DNA of 64,000 nucleotides, taken from assembly GCA_033439265.1 (NCBI GenBank), contig JAVTVX010000002.1:4412001-4476000 (forward strand), given 5' to 3'. The position numbers and the translations under genes were made by a program. The notes under the pieces were generated by a model. The model searched no databases. It was given only the letters and a program-made list of their open reading frames with translations, and was not told where the DNA came from. The stretch comes from Dillenia suffruticosa. Taxonomy: Eukaryota; Streptophyta; Magnoliopsida; Dilleniales; Dilleniaceae. Shown here in pieces: positions 27,001-37,979 of the stretch; positions within the stretch are counted from its first letter, which is position 1; every line of letters starts with the position of its first letter.

Positions 27001-30000
27001 ATGCTTGTCCCTCCATCAATAACTTTTTTCTCCACATCGGACTTGAGGGTGAAAATTTGTTGTATACAGCCATTAACTCTTTTCTTTTGCTTTAGTAGTC
27101 ATCAAAACCCATCTTATTATATTGAGGAATGAGGTGCCAACATGCTCGGCACTAGTGTTTCTGTTTGCAGCCTCTCCACACGTGCTTCTAATCACCATTT
27201 TAAACTTTCTTCAACACCAACGTGTAGATTGCTTTTAAGACATTGAGAAGCATGGTGTGGCACTTAAAGCACTTGTCATTGCTGCCGCCTTCATTTAACC
27301 CATTTAAAAACTTTCCTTTATCTCCATTGGCTTGTAAAAATCCTGATGTAGCAAGCTGATTTGTTTTGGCATTTAAAGAAGTGTTTCCAGTCACTTTGTT
27401 TAGCTTACTTGACTTCTTATATGCTGCCTCCTCCACTTGATTGCCAAATCTTCTAGCCGTGGACCACCCTACGTATTGTTTCTCCTTCAAAACCTTCTGA
27501 AAATCATTTTCAAGGTGATATAATTGTATAGAGACCAATTCTTGCGAATTGAGCCCTTAACACTTCTTGTAGTGAGATACAGTTTGTCTTTTATCTTCCT
27601 TCGCAGCATACCCTATATTAAGTTCATCAAAGTTCTCATTGTAGTCAGCCACACTCATACTTGTCGAGGAGTAATCATTGATCACATTGATGATCTTAGT
27701 AACCATTTGGCATGTAGTTTTTCTTCATTTTCAACTTCATTTCTTCCCAATCAACAGTTGGTGGCTTTCTGCTGCTTTATGCACTCGCCAACTACAGTCC
27801 ACCAAATTTTAGCATGACCAGTCAAATTCATCTTGGCAGAATGAATCCTTCGATCTTTTGACTTCACATACCAATCATGAAAGCCATCCATGGCAGCAGG
27901 CCAAAAAAAAAAAAAAATTGAAAATCAATCTTACAAACAAAATTTGGAACTTCTACTCTTTCTTTGACATCATCAGCTTGATCAACATAATGTTGTCTCC
28001 CACCAGCCATTAGAAATTGGCAAAAGTCAGCCATTGATTATTCAGGAAGTTCCCTAGAGTGGGGTTGTCTTCTGTTTGCTGATTGTTGCAGTGGCTTATC
28101 CAATCTCTTTTTAACTAAACATGCTCTTCACTGTTGTTTGGATTCTCACCAACTCGGTGATGAGTCTCCAGAAGCATGTGACTCATTATTTGAGACACGT
28201 GCTTTTAGTCCATTCATTTTCTCACAAAGTCTCAGCAGCAACTTATCTTGCTGAAAATTATTTAACTTCCACTAGGGAATATGACTAACAACCAAAGCTA
28301 TGATACCAAATTGATATACGTAGACCTTAGAGGATTTCAGAGAAAGGGAAGTGGGGATTTGTAAATACTCAGATGTATCTGAGAACAAATGGAAACAAGT
28401 AAATTGAAAGGGAAAGTAGCAATAGTTGGGAAAAAAGATGATAAGAGTTATTGGCATCACACAGTAGATGTTTAGGTATCACATCTAGGGCAAGAAAGCA
28501 TCACAATGTCAGGGGTTTGAGAGAATGCAGAGCAATTTTACTAAGAAACTGAAATTTTATTCAACTTGCTTCATAATAATGTTACGACATAGACAATTAA
28601 CTATAAGGAAATAGAAATTACTAGTAAAACTAAAATTTATGACAGAGGAAAATAGAAAGAATTTTCTGAATAACTAGACACCAAATATGGAGAAACTTTG
28701 GTAATAAATTTCTAAAGGAAAAGTAGTACCAGAGTGTTCATGAACTGTACATCTTCACTACTAACTTTAAAAATCTTAATCAAGCTCCAATAAAGGGAAA
28801 ATGATCTGTTGGAGCTTTGATCCTCATCACTACCACTTAAAGTTTTAGTTAAACAGAGTCATAGGTTCAATGGTTGTATGACAAATAAAAACTCAAGTGG
28901 TTTGGTCATGTTGACAATGAGATGATGGTTACCCTGATTCGTTTAGTGATACAGGACAGGTTGAGTAGATTGGCTACAACAGAGCGATGTTCCTTTGTAA
29001 TTGAACATAGGCTGATTTTTTTTTCTTTCAAAAATAGAGACAAATAAGATGTTTCGAAATTTTATAAAACTTTGATCAACAAGTGCTAAGAGGGGCCTAA
29101 GAAACATGATTATAAACTTTTTCATCAATTCATTCACTTTATTCATAGTTTACATTAACAAGATATATTTATGGGTGATAAAACAACCCGATGACAGCAT
29201 AAATCTTCTAAAACCTGCCTCCATCAATATATAATAATAATAGAACTCAAGACACTCTATGACCCTAAAAAGGCACTAACTTTAATGCTGAACTGAATCT
29301 AAAATAAACAAGGAGACCTAAGAAAATTTAAACTTCCAAAATACTAAAAATACCAGCAATTTTTTCCTAATTTTGAAGGACCACTAGATATGCTAAAGAT
29401 TCAGAAACACTACTAAAGTTACTTATTCTTGGACCAAAACGATGTCTTTGTTGTATGACCTTTGCCTTTCAACCTAAGCTGCCGAAAACAACATTTTTTC
29501 TGACCAACAGGGACCATGTTTTCTAAATGTTATCTGAGTGATTTAGGGTGAATGAGGTTTATTTAATGGTGGTTTTGGTTATTTTGCGTATTGTTTTATA
29601 ATGCATATCTTCTTTGTGCTAAGAACCTACTACAAAATAAAATTCAGGATTGATCCAGCGTAATGTCTAACTTTGGGAAATTTGTGTCCTAAAAATAAAC
29701 CTGATACAGAAATTAGGAAAGGTGAACGAGAAAAGAGAAGAGGGTAAAGGGGCAGAGAGAAAGTGAAGAAAGACCATTTTTCATTTTGTTGCCCTATGAG
29801 ATTCCCAATGTTCATTTGTTGTTGGCTAGTCTTTGGAACTAATTTATTTTGTGCAATTTAAGGTGCCCACGACCATAGTCAAGATGAACTTTCTTTTCTT
29901 TTCTTGAGCAAACCTTTCCTGATGAGCATAATCGGTCTGTGCAGTTTACAGATAACTCCTGCTTGCAATCTGCCTTTGAGATCTCTCCGTGGTGGGGGGA

Positions 30001-33000
30001 AGATTGTAATTGTCAATCTTCAGGTATTTTTCTTCTACTTAATGTTGATTTTGTTGAATTTAAACTTGTACGTACAGGAACTCAAACCTCAGGCCTCAAG
30101 GTGAAATAGCAGAGTTTGCTAGTGGGATAATTTTTTCCTGTTAGGTTTTTGTAAGGCCATATTAGAGATTAATTTAACTCTCAAGAAGTTGTCTCACAAA
30201 TTCTACTTGTATTAGAAGCTGGATGGTAAGAGTTCACACCATGCATGTATGGATACGAGTTTGTATTCTAGATGCAGCTTGGGTACAAACAGGTTGGAAT
30301 CCTGTTGTGGAATTTTTCCCCATGTCTTGAGAAGACGACTCCTTCAATAATTAAAAGTCGCTATACTGTACATTGTGGTTGATTAGACAAAGGTGTATGA
30401 GTGCATGGATATAGAAAACAGCATAATTCTTTATCATGTTTGACAGACAAATGAAATCATTCATGATACACACCACAAGTGCAATCCTCTGAGCTTAAAG
30501 GTACAGAACCCACGAGTCTACTCAAAGCTTTTGGAAAACTATATTGGAAATGGTTGTTGAAAACAAACATCAGTAATTATCCTTAAATTAAGTGACTAAG
30601 ACCGACATCCTTTAAATGCTATATAATTGAAAGAATTTTCTAATGGTATGGATACTTATTTACACAATCATTGCCTTTATGCTCTCTGGCGTTGCTGTGC
30701 ATAACTCCTGATTCTTGTTTTCTTCCTTCCACTACAGAAAACACCAAAGGACCCAAAAGCGAGTTTGGTCATTCATGGACTTGTAGATAAGGTATCGAAT
30801 GCATATGCTTGTGTGCACTTATAGAATTATATGTTGGGTAATTGGATATGGTGTTAATGTTAGCTAAACTATAATAATGTTGTATTCAGATGGAAACTAC
30901 TGTCTCTTGCCTTCTTTAGTATTCTAGTGTTGAATGATGTATCCAAAAGATTAGTCTTTAAGTATTTTGTTCATTGTTGTCAGGCTTTCTTCTCATAATT
31001 CATTCATTAGGAACTCATTTGGACAAAAACAGGTGATTGCAGGTGTCATGGACTTTCTTAATCTGAAAATTCCTCCATTTGTTAGAATTGACCTGCTTGA
31101 AATCAGTATAATCCAAGGATTGAGCAAAGGTAACTCATGTTCTGCCTTTCTTGACTGTAAATACATTTAACCATGCTTCAGGACCATCTTATCTCCAATT
31201 CTTTTTTCAGTGCTACACATTTTACATGTATCACTGTGACCAAAGACTTTGAACTTTCTTCTCCTTTTGAAAACATGTGTTGTACATTTAAGTCTATATA
31301 ATTATCATTTGATCTTCCCTAAGTCATTCCTGTGATGTGCGTCACCAATTATGGTTATTTTCTCCTTTTCTGAAATTATTTATCAAATTCACCTTGTGTT
31401 CTTCTCTCTCAACCTAAACAATATAATGTGCTTTATTAACTAGAGTTTCTGCATTGTTTCTATGTTTATTTTTTTCACACAAAGTTAATCCATTGTGCTT
31501 AACATAGAGTGAGTGGAGGTAAATGGCATAGTGTATGTAAAATGTGATCAACATTCACCCCCCCCAAAAAAAAAAAACCAATATCTTTGGTAAACTTAGG
31601 AATGGATATCTATTTTCACATCCTTTTTAGGTGTCACTGATTTTCAGAATAATTTTGTCATGGTGATTGAAGGCAATTGATGATTTTCAGAATAATTTTC
31701 TCATGGTGAATGAAGAAGTTTAGAATATCCCAGCTTGTCTTCCATATGTCATACTTGATCATGTGCTGACTGTACTATATGCCTATGTTATCCTTTTTCC
31801 TTTTGTAGCCCTGTGGGATTACTGCACCTCAGTAGTGGTCAAATGGATCTTCTGTACACATCTTCTCACTTTAAGAAATTTGACCTGTTTATCAATGGAC
31901 GCATTAACCTTTTATATTTCACTTTATACTGGTTTGGTAATGTGAGGTCAAGATTGAGCTGCAAGTTGCTGTGGAATAACCTAATGCTTTAACTATTGAG
32001 TTTTTTACGGTTATTTAATCTTCTTCTGCAGACAGGAGATATGTGAACTGGATGCTGCGGATAGCAAGTGTACATGGACAGAAAGCTCAACTTCCATTCA
32101 TTAAATCTGTTGAGGTGACCATATTTCTAAGAATAGTTTTGGCTTTTGCAGATAATTACAGGGTCCCTTATTTGGTTAAACAAATTATAGGATTAAATTA
32201 CTTGTTGGCCTCTAAACCATGACCCAAGTTCACTTTTAGCCCGACTTTTAAATAGTGTTTTTGAAACCCATATCCTTTAGGAAAAAATTGATACTTAGTG
32301 GCAATTTTAAAAATAATTAAAAAATAATCTTTGGGTCAAGTAAGAAAATTTTCTTATTACGAAATAATTAACAAAAATATTTATTTTAAATTTGTTAAGA
32401 AATACAAAATTTCTTGGTTTATTATTTATTAAGATTCTTTCAAAACTATTTTCATAGAGTTTGAAATTTTAAACCCCTGGAAGAGAATTATTACTTGTTT
32501 AAATAATTAAGAAATAATTGTATTCATGATTTAATTAAAAATTTCAAACCCTCTAATCAAGAAATGATTATTTTGTTAAGAAAAGAAATATTCATTTTTA
32601 TTTTATTAAGAAATAAATATATTTCTTGGCTAAATAATTAACAACCATATACGCTTAATAATGGTCAACTAATGGAGACACCAAAAGTTCTACTTTATGC
32701 AAAGGATGAGAGTTTTAAATGTTTTTTAAGGCCAGGGGGCTAAAATGGTTTTCGGCCCTAGTTCAGGGCCAAAAAAGGACATGCCATATTTTTATGCTGG
32801 ATCCATTTCTAATTAAGTTTGGAAGCTGATATTTGTGGGTGACATGTGTGCCACTTTATGATTGAGAAATAATGCTTTGCTTTTGAAGATGGAGCATTAG
32901 ACCCTCATTTGTAATCACTTTCCATTTGGCATGATTATTTTAATATGTATTATATGTAACTGGTTCCACTTTCTGTATCCTGTTTTTGCATTTTATCTCC

Positions 33001-35130
33001 TGTTGTGGGAGGGGTGTGGGTGGAAGTGAGGGAGTTCTATTAAAAGCTTACTTCATTGCTAATTCATTCTTTTGAGTTACTGTTAAGTTGCTATCTCTCA
33101 GGCTTGGGCCTCATTGTTCTGCCTCTTTTACATCATAGGTTTCCTCTGATAGTGAAAGTTTCAAAGCAGCTGTTTTGCAAAAACAACCATTTCAGCTAAA
33201 AAGGTATTTCTGGGTTGCTATGCCAGATTATTTTATGGTATTTGGAAAATGGGTTTGTACAACTCTCCCCCAGTTATGATATTACATTCTGAATATCTGT
33301 TATCGATGGGAGTCTCTGTATTCTACCTGGATGCACATACCAAAAGTAATGGATAGTGCTTTAATGACCTTCAGCTGATCTAACTTTGCTGACTTGTGGT
33401 TGTGGTGTTTGATTTCTGGGGTGGGGTTGAAGACTATTTTCCACTTGCAGTGACTAGGATGGGGTTGGGGACCATTTTCTGTGCATTGGGGGTGGGGTTA
33501 AACTATCCCACAAAACAGAGGACATGGTATGGGTAGGGGATGGAGGTGTTTTTACTTTTTGGGGGCGGGGATGCTAAATCCAGCCCCACTACATGCCCAT
33601 TTACAGCCCAATTTCCTATAGGGGTCTTCATATGGATGAGAGAAGCATAAAATCTTTAACCCTTATTGGTTGAATCTGTGGAATGCTTTGCAGGTCCCCA
33701 TGGAATTTTCAGTTCAAAAAATGCTGTGGAATACAGTGCTTAGATTCTAGGCATTAGAATACTATGTCGTTTCTTGCCTTATTATGCCTGGCATAACTTT
33801 TCACATAACTTGCCTTATTTTCCTCTTATCCTGCTTTTGCTATATATCAGGAGAACAATCAGGACAAAATCATTTGAAATAATGGTGAAACTGAACTTCA
33901 GTGATGGTTGTGGATGTTCATGCACAATGATTAGTCTCCCGGTTGATTTTAAGGTGGGAATCAACTTTGAGGTTACACACTTTCTTTATTCCCTTCCTAG
34001 TTTTGTTTCTTTCTTTTTTTGTTTTTCTGGATTTCTGGCGGTTAAAAAAGATGCATGCAGTGTGAGATGCATTCGATGAACTTCTGTGGTGAGGTTGCCA
34101 TACTATGCATGCAGAGTGCTACTTTGCTCTGCTGATCATTGAAAACATTGCATACTTTCATGACCTTGAAATGTCTGGGATTTAACAAATAAATGGCTGG
34201 ACTATCCTTGTTTGTCTCTGCCTTTCATCTTGGACTTGGATTTCAAGACCTCTGTTGACTCTGTTGTTGCACCCTCTGTTCGGTCTAGCTCCTTCACTTT
34301 ATGGCTTTCAGTTGGCATTTTCTTTGTCCCTAGCAACCCAACTTTATTTTTTTAATTTGGCGTAAAAATTTTCTTTAAATTTTTTTCCCAAAATTTGTGC
34401 AACTGCCACCTGACTCCTCCCTGGTCACAAGAAAGACAAAGATTAGAAATGAAAATGTTGAAGTAAAGTTTGGAGATGAGATGAGAGGAAACGGATTAAT
34501 ATAGTTGGATCGTGTACAATAAGAATCGCCCCTTATAGAAGCAACTTATAGAGATAGAATGCGATGCTGTGGGTGCTTCAAGGACTAGAGGAATGCATGG
34601 AAGAGATAGAGAAGTGTATGTTTTTAATTCATAACTTAATCATTGATATCATATTAAATAGGAATCTGACTTTAAGATCATTTTTTTATTTTTTGATTGA
34701 GACTCCTTAGTCGAACTGATTTAATGGGGTGCTTTTTTTCCCCCAAATGTTTCTTTTATACAAGAAGCATCTGACAAAATCATATTCCTTGCAGATTTCT
34801 CCAGAATGCCCTAAATATGATAAGAATGCCATTTTCAAGAATCTGAAAGAGACGGCAATCAAGGATAAGAGTTGTGGGAAGACGGCTATTGTTGAGAAAA
34901 AGGTGATGTTGGATCCAAAAAGTGAGTTCATTGTTTATGCCATGGTGACCAATATTACCCGGCATGATGGAATCCCTACAGCACCTGAAGATACTTCTAA
35001 AAGCAGTGGGACTTTGACCAAAAGGCAAAATGTGGTGAAGAACAGGATCAGAACTTCGCGCAAGCGTAGAAAATTTTCCCCGCATGAAATGGGATTTAAA
35101 ATGGAGTCAGAAGTAAAAACTGAATCATAG
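12651..35130 (+). CDS. SRT1: NAD-dependent protein deacylase, class IV sirtuin (SRT1/SIRT6 type)
   Basis: There are 14 exons: 12651-12749, 17645-17674, 17775-17867, 21932-22051, 22528-22628, 22979-23081, 24330-24409, 29945-30023, 30738-30791, 31033-31129, 32032-32114, 33139-33203, 33851-33953 and 34795-35130. All introns are GT-AG and the frame is kept throughout, giving 1443 nt and 480 aa. Seen: the NAD-binding motif [20 protein letters not shown] (50-69), NVDGLH (115-120), catalytic His134 in ELHG, zinc cysteines 142, 145, 167 and 170, LCLGTS and KIVIVNLQ of the Rossmann core, and a basic RKRRK (458-462), a likely nuclear signal. Family knowledge: plant SRT1 is a nuclear chromatin-bound sirtuin that removes acyl groups from histone H3 using NAD. 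The start is the first in-frame ATG and gives the conserved N-terminus [20 protein letters not shown]. Large introns hold several transposons. It looks intact. Confidence 0.96.
13199..13630 (-). other. Unrecognised 143-codon antisense frame in SRT1 intron 1
   Basis: An open minus-strand frame in a locally less AT-rich part of intron 1, containing a basic region with [17 protein letters not shown] do not recognise a domain. It could be chance, part of an old insertion, or organellar DNA. It has no promoter features that I can point to. Confidence 0.25.
13980..15230 (+). mobile_element. L1-type LINE remnant in SRT1 intron 1
   Basis: Broken fragments appear in the L1 order. Endonuclease GDLNVI-like then GKLNGSR is at about 14026-14075. 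[18 protein letters not shown], the region between endonuclease and reverse transcriptase, is at about 14408-14467. Reverse transcriptase fragments around 14717-14750 (PLIGH-like) and 14890-14990 (ELDF then SWNFLD) follow, and a late VGDG motif lies near 15160. Frameshifts and stops are many. It is on the same strand as SRT1. Borders are approximate. Confidence 0.65.
16120..17135 (+). mobile_element. RTE-type LINE remnant, 3' part
   Basis: Begins within the reverse transcriptase at FADDIVLV (16155-16178) and runs through a YLGS motif (about 16367). It then enters an open C-terminal frame, 16411-16896 (161 codons), with [17 protein letters not shown] and [11 protein letters not shown], which are hallmarks of plant RTE-type LINEs. 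The 3' end has the typical ATAAGGCTCGATTTGTTGTTG tail, cut here to its last bases at about 17108-17130. In-frame stops lie upstream of 16411, so it is dead. It is 5' truncated. Confidence 0.75.
17899..17997. repeat. Microsatellites in SRT1 intron 3
   Basis: A (TTA)n run at about 17899-17931 is followed by a (CT)n run at 17958-17997, shortly after the exon 3 donor. Confidence 0.9.
18000..19449. other. SRT1 intron 3, left part, nothing firmly recognised
   Basis: Around 18370-18425 a frame reads [12 protein letters not shown]-like, weakly resembling LINE C-termini, but too little is left to assign it. Confidence 0.4.
19454..20967 (+). mobile_element. Short LTR retroelement in SRT1 intron 3
   Basis: Two direct repeats of roughly 560-580 bp (about 19454-20010 and 20391-20967) match along their length and both end in TGCATCA. 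After the left one is TGGTTTTAGAGCA (20014-20026), close to the initiator-Met tRNA primer site. The same five bases, TTTAT, flank it (19450-19454 and 20968-20972), with one base shared with the LTR start. Only about 380 bp lie between the LTRs, with a possible coiled-coil start ([11 protein letters not shown]-like, about 20114). This is a deletion derivative without enzymes. The diverged LTRs indicate an old insertion. Confidence 0.75.
20973..21931. other. SRT1 intron 3, right part, nothing recognised
   Basis: AT-rich intron sequence up to the exon 4 acceptor (TTTGCAG, ending at 21931). Confidence 0.6.
22749..22968 (+). repeat. Tandem duplication of about 110 bp in SRT1 intron 5
   Basis: Two adjacent imperfect copies (22750-22860 and 22861-22968) share blocks such as ATGTAAAGCCTAAAATT and GGTTTTAGA-TTTGATA. 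The second ends about 10 bases before the exon 6 acceptor (AG at 22977-22978), so the 3' part of the intron has been doubled. Confidence 0.75.
23082..24329. other. SRT1 intron 6, nothing recognised
   Basis: Ordinary AT-rich intron; no repeat borders or frames that I could support. Confidence 0.6.
25194..28829 (-). mobile_element. gag-protease LTR retroelement (no polymerase) in SRT1 intron 7
   Basis: Diverged direct repeats of about 0.5-0.6 kb lie at about 25194-25790 and 28312-28829. Beside the right one, the minus strand reads TTTGGTATCATAGC (28291-28310 region), a near match to the initiator-Met tRNA primer site, so the element runs on minus. The flanks share ACTACC (25188-25193 and 28829-28834), a candidate target duplication. 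The interior holds decayed gag and retropepsin but no reverse transcriptase, RNase H or integrase that I can find. Total length is about 3.6 kb. This structure fits a non-autonomous derivative moved by a relative's enzymes. It accounts for most of the 5.5-kb intron. Confidence 0.8.
26740..28060 (-). pseudogene. Gypsy-type gag and retropepsin remnant
   Basis: Reading minus from about 27900: [14 protein letters not shown], then [14 protein letters not shown], the core of gypsy-type gag. A frame change near 27750 is followed by [11 protein letters not shown]. The frame 27538-27200 ends in a partial zinc knuckle (CFKC-H). At about 27020-26780 comes a retropepsin-like stretch with VIDGGT, where the family has D-S/T-G, then YKFTWA, WCDVIPI and RPWFYD. 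Frameshifts and stops make it non-functional. The usual downstream reverse transcriptase is missing. Confidence 0.7.
28835..29944. other. SRT1 intron 7, remainder, nothing recognised
   Basis: AT-rich intron running up to the exon 8 acceptor (TGTGCAG, ending 29944). Confidence 0.6.
30024..32031. other. SRT1 introns 8-10 between small exons, no element recognised
   Basis: Apart from exons 9 and 10, this stretch is ordinary intron. A C/A homopolymer run sits at 31558-31577, and a short local duplication of 'gattttcagaataattttg' occurs at about 31640 and 31682. Confidence 0.5.
32190..32790. mobile_element. Probable inverted-repeat DNA element (MITE-like) in SRT1 intron 11
   Basis: The left end (TTGTTGGCCTCTAAAC, then TTTTAGCCC) and the right end read on minus (TTTTTTGGCCCTGAAC, then TTTTAGCCC) are inverted imperfect repeats of about 50 bp. 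The interior is AT-rich and non-coding. Plant Mutator-like MITEs often end this way. No clear target duplication was found, so class and exact borders are uncertain. Confidence 0.45.
33204..34794. other. SRT1 introns 12 and 13, nothing recognised
   Basis: Apart from exon 13 (33851-33953), this is plain intron with a G-rich stretch near 33415-33590. Confidence 0.5.
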
Positions 35131-35467
35131 AGATATGGTGGATTCCATAAGTAGTCTTAAGGTTAGCAAGAGATAAAGGTTCAGAAGAATGCATTGGGCA
35201 TGACCGAGTGAATTTTGCGGTAACCTACACTTAGTCTGCCAAAGCTAGGTTAAAGGAGTAGGAAAATTAGGCTTTGTAAGTATGTAAAGAGACTGAAGTT
35301 CAAAGTGTGCTTGTAATTGTGGCTTTTTCTCTTTTGAAGCTTCTATTGTCTCAGCATCTTTTGGCACAAGGCTGCCAAGATGTAACACCTTGGATGTAGG
35401 AAATTATGCCCAACATTTTGTCAGATAAATAGCTACTCTGCATTTGTGTAGTATTTAGCAATCAGAA
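35131..35467 (+). other. Probable SRT1 3' untranslated region
   Basis: Follows the TAG stop at 35128-35130 and ends where the duplicated block begins. AT-rich, with a GATAAATAG stretch near 35423 as the nearest poly(A)-signal-like sequence. The end point is inferred. Confidence 0.4.
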
Positions 35468-36657
35468 CATGTCTTGTGCTGGCTTGTCCACTGTGCATGG
35501 TCTTCTACTACTGATCGTAAAAGCGAAACTTTTTCTTGGGAGGGCTTTTGAACTAGTGTATGGTAGTAGTCTAATAAGGCCAGCTCGTGCAATTGAGCCC
35601 TGGGTCGATTTTGAACCCTGCTAAATGAGTTGGGGTGGAGTATCAAGTTACTCAGCATGTACTTGATAACATGTATTAATTATACAAATTATTAGAACTT
35701 GGCTTAAATTTAATAAGTTTGTTTATGATAGAAAGTTGAGTTTGAGCTTAACTTCATCATTTTCCTTATACTAAATGAGGCAAATTTGAGGATGTTAGAC
35801 CCTCAAATTTAATTATAGACCCTCCAACGATGAGTCAATTATTAATGTTTTTCTATACTATTTGACATTTTTTCTTTTTTTTTTTTTTTCTCCTCACCCA
35901 AGTTTGTATTTTTGTACACTCTTTCCTCTTTTTCGTTTCTCAGTTTCCAATTTAAAATAGGTTTTATACTTTTGTCTTTATGCATAGGTTTGTCTTTGTA
36001 TTAACATGTTTTCGAAGGCACTCATTAAGAAATTTGATTGAACCTGTTTTGATAAAAAAAGATATTCCTACTTTTTTTTTTTAATTATTCAAGAGTGCAT
36101 TAGGAATGTTTGATTTTATCATTTTTTTTCAAAAATAAATTATTAGGAAAATAATGGACCGGAAGCAATACAATTAAGAAAAAGAAAGTTGTACTTTTGA
36201 GAGTTAAAAAAAAAAAATTGTATAATTCATTGAATTCGTCGCATCAAGTCATAAAACGATTTCGAAAATCAAATCGGGGAACAGAAAAATAGAAATTCAA
36301 ATATTTATAGTTGATAAAAAAAATAGGAAGAATTTACAAAAGGGGGGAAAAGAATGATCTCCTAACGATTCTAGTTGTCATGAAAAACCAAAAATTTAAG
36401 TCAGTGAACAATAAAAATAGATGCTCTTAAAGGCTCCATAAGATTCTTAAAGAATTAACAGCACTGGAATTGCTAGGTTGTCTTGTGTGATCTAACAAAC
36501 CACTAGACGATTTTAATCGACAGAACTTGAGTAGCTTGTGTGGTCTGACCATGAGGGGCTTTGGAACTAGCTAGACAGGGGGCAAAATACTAAGGGCACA
36601 AGATGACATAACAAGATGTAACGTCTCAATGGTCTCAAACATGAAATAACAAATCAG

Positions 36658-36750
36658 ATTTTTTTTTTTTTTTTGTTACACTGATATTTGAATCTGGGAT
36701 CACCGGGTTTAGGAGGGGGAATGAGACCATTAGGCTGTCTCATTGGGAAC
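36658..36750 (-). repeat. Short tRNA-like SINE (family I) in block A
   Basis: A 93-bp insertion beginning on + with a long T run and flanked by perfect AACAAATCAG (36648-36657 and 36751-36760). Block B has an uninterrupted AACAAATC here (about 42124), an empty site. Box-B-like AGATTCAAATATC on minus. Same family as 136-223. Confidence 0.8.
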
Positions 36751-37355
36751 AACAAATCAGAGATCTTGCAAAATTCAAAAGAACAATTGCTAAACTTCGT
36801 AAAGAAACCAAAAACTACGTCAATGTCATAGGGACAATTGGTTGATCCCAACATTGAGATATTGGAACGAAAACGGATACCTAGAGTTTAAACTTAGCCA
36901 GAGAGTTCTCTCTCTCCCCCCCCCCCAAAAAAAAAAAAAAAACCCCAAGTCGATCGACACACTACAGGCATGGAATATGTCATATAATGATGTCCTTCCC
37001 AGAATGTTTGACATAAATATTATATAAAATCGCATAACAAGGGTGAGTATTAGAAACTACTCACAAAAGGGCCAAAAGTAGGCTTTGAGCATGTCTTTCC
37101 CTTACCTTGCAAGGAATGTAATTTGTCCTAATCCACAACCACACTACATCCAATCAGTACACAAAAGGAACAATAAGGGCTAAACTAGGGTTTGTCGCTT
37201 ACAAGGACCCAAACCAAGCCCAATGATATTGTCGTTTTAGAACCCTAAACTCATAAATATATTAGGTCAATCGATGTCAGCGAGTATAGTGTTATCTGGG
37301 CAAGGTGTAATTAACTTAAGTTTCAAATATCTTCGATTATGAAAATGATTAAAAA

Positions 37356-37553
37356 GGACCAAACTCTCGTGGGTATAATGAGAGAACGTTGCACTCCCTT
37401 AATCATAAGTCTCGGATTTGAACTATGGAAACGAAGAAATGGTATTTGAGAGAGTCAACCCTTAATAAAATTTACGGTATTCGAACTAGATTAACCATGT
37501 AAAATTCAGATACTAATTAGTGGTAAGAATTCACTGATGCAAAAAAAAAAAAG
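37356..37553 (+). repeat. SINE (family III, about 200 bp) in block A
   Basis: A 198-bp insertion ends in an A tail and is flanked by a perfect 15-bp repeat GAAAATGATTAAAAA (37341-37355 and 37554-37568). The same 15 bases occur once, uninterrupted, in block B (42577-42591). It starts GGACCAAACTCTCGTGGGTA and holds a box-B-like CTCGGATTTGAACTA, so it is a full-length tRNA-derived SINE in structure. Confidence 0.82.
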
Positions 37554-37979
37554 GAAAATGATTAAAAATGAGTTTTTGTTGAATAAGGTGAAAAAGAGAA
37601 AGAACAAGAGATGAAAATAAATGGAACTGAACTAACTTAATCTATGGTTATTGGTATGAATAAGGGATATAGGCATAAGATCTCGAGTCCACCATATGCA
37701 TCATGCTTATGATCTTGATCTAACATGGAGGGCGCATATTGTATGTAGGGATTTGGGTACAATGTCTAAATATGTCTCAAGATATAAACCACGCAATCTA
37801 ACATGGAGTATTTATCATATGATCTAATATTAGCATGGAATGTATAATTAACAACAATGACAAGTTATGCACCGGAATACAATGAATGGCATAATGCAGC
37901 TAGTTGTAACATGAAATAAGTATTGAAATGTGATTAATGACAAGTGTTGAATCAGAGACATAGAGTTCAGAGTTCACCA

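Noticed and set aside
36820-36990. Another possible insertion in block A, with ATGTCATA on both sides
   Set aside because: Block B has its own unrelated 30 bp here, so there is no clean empty site; left unresolved.
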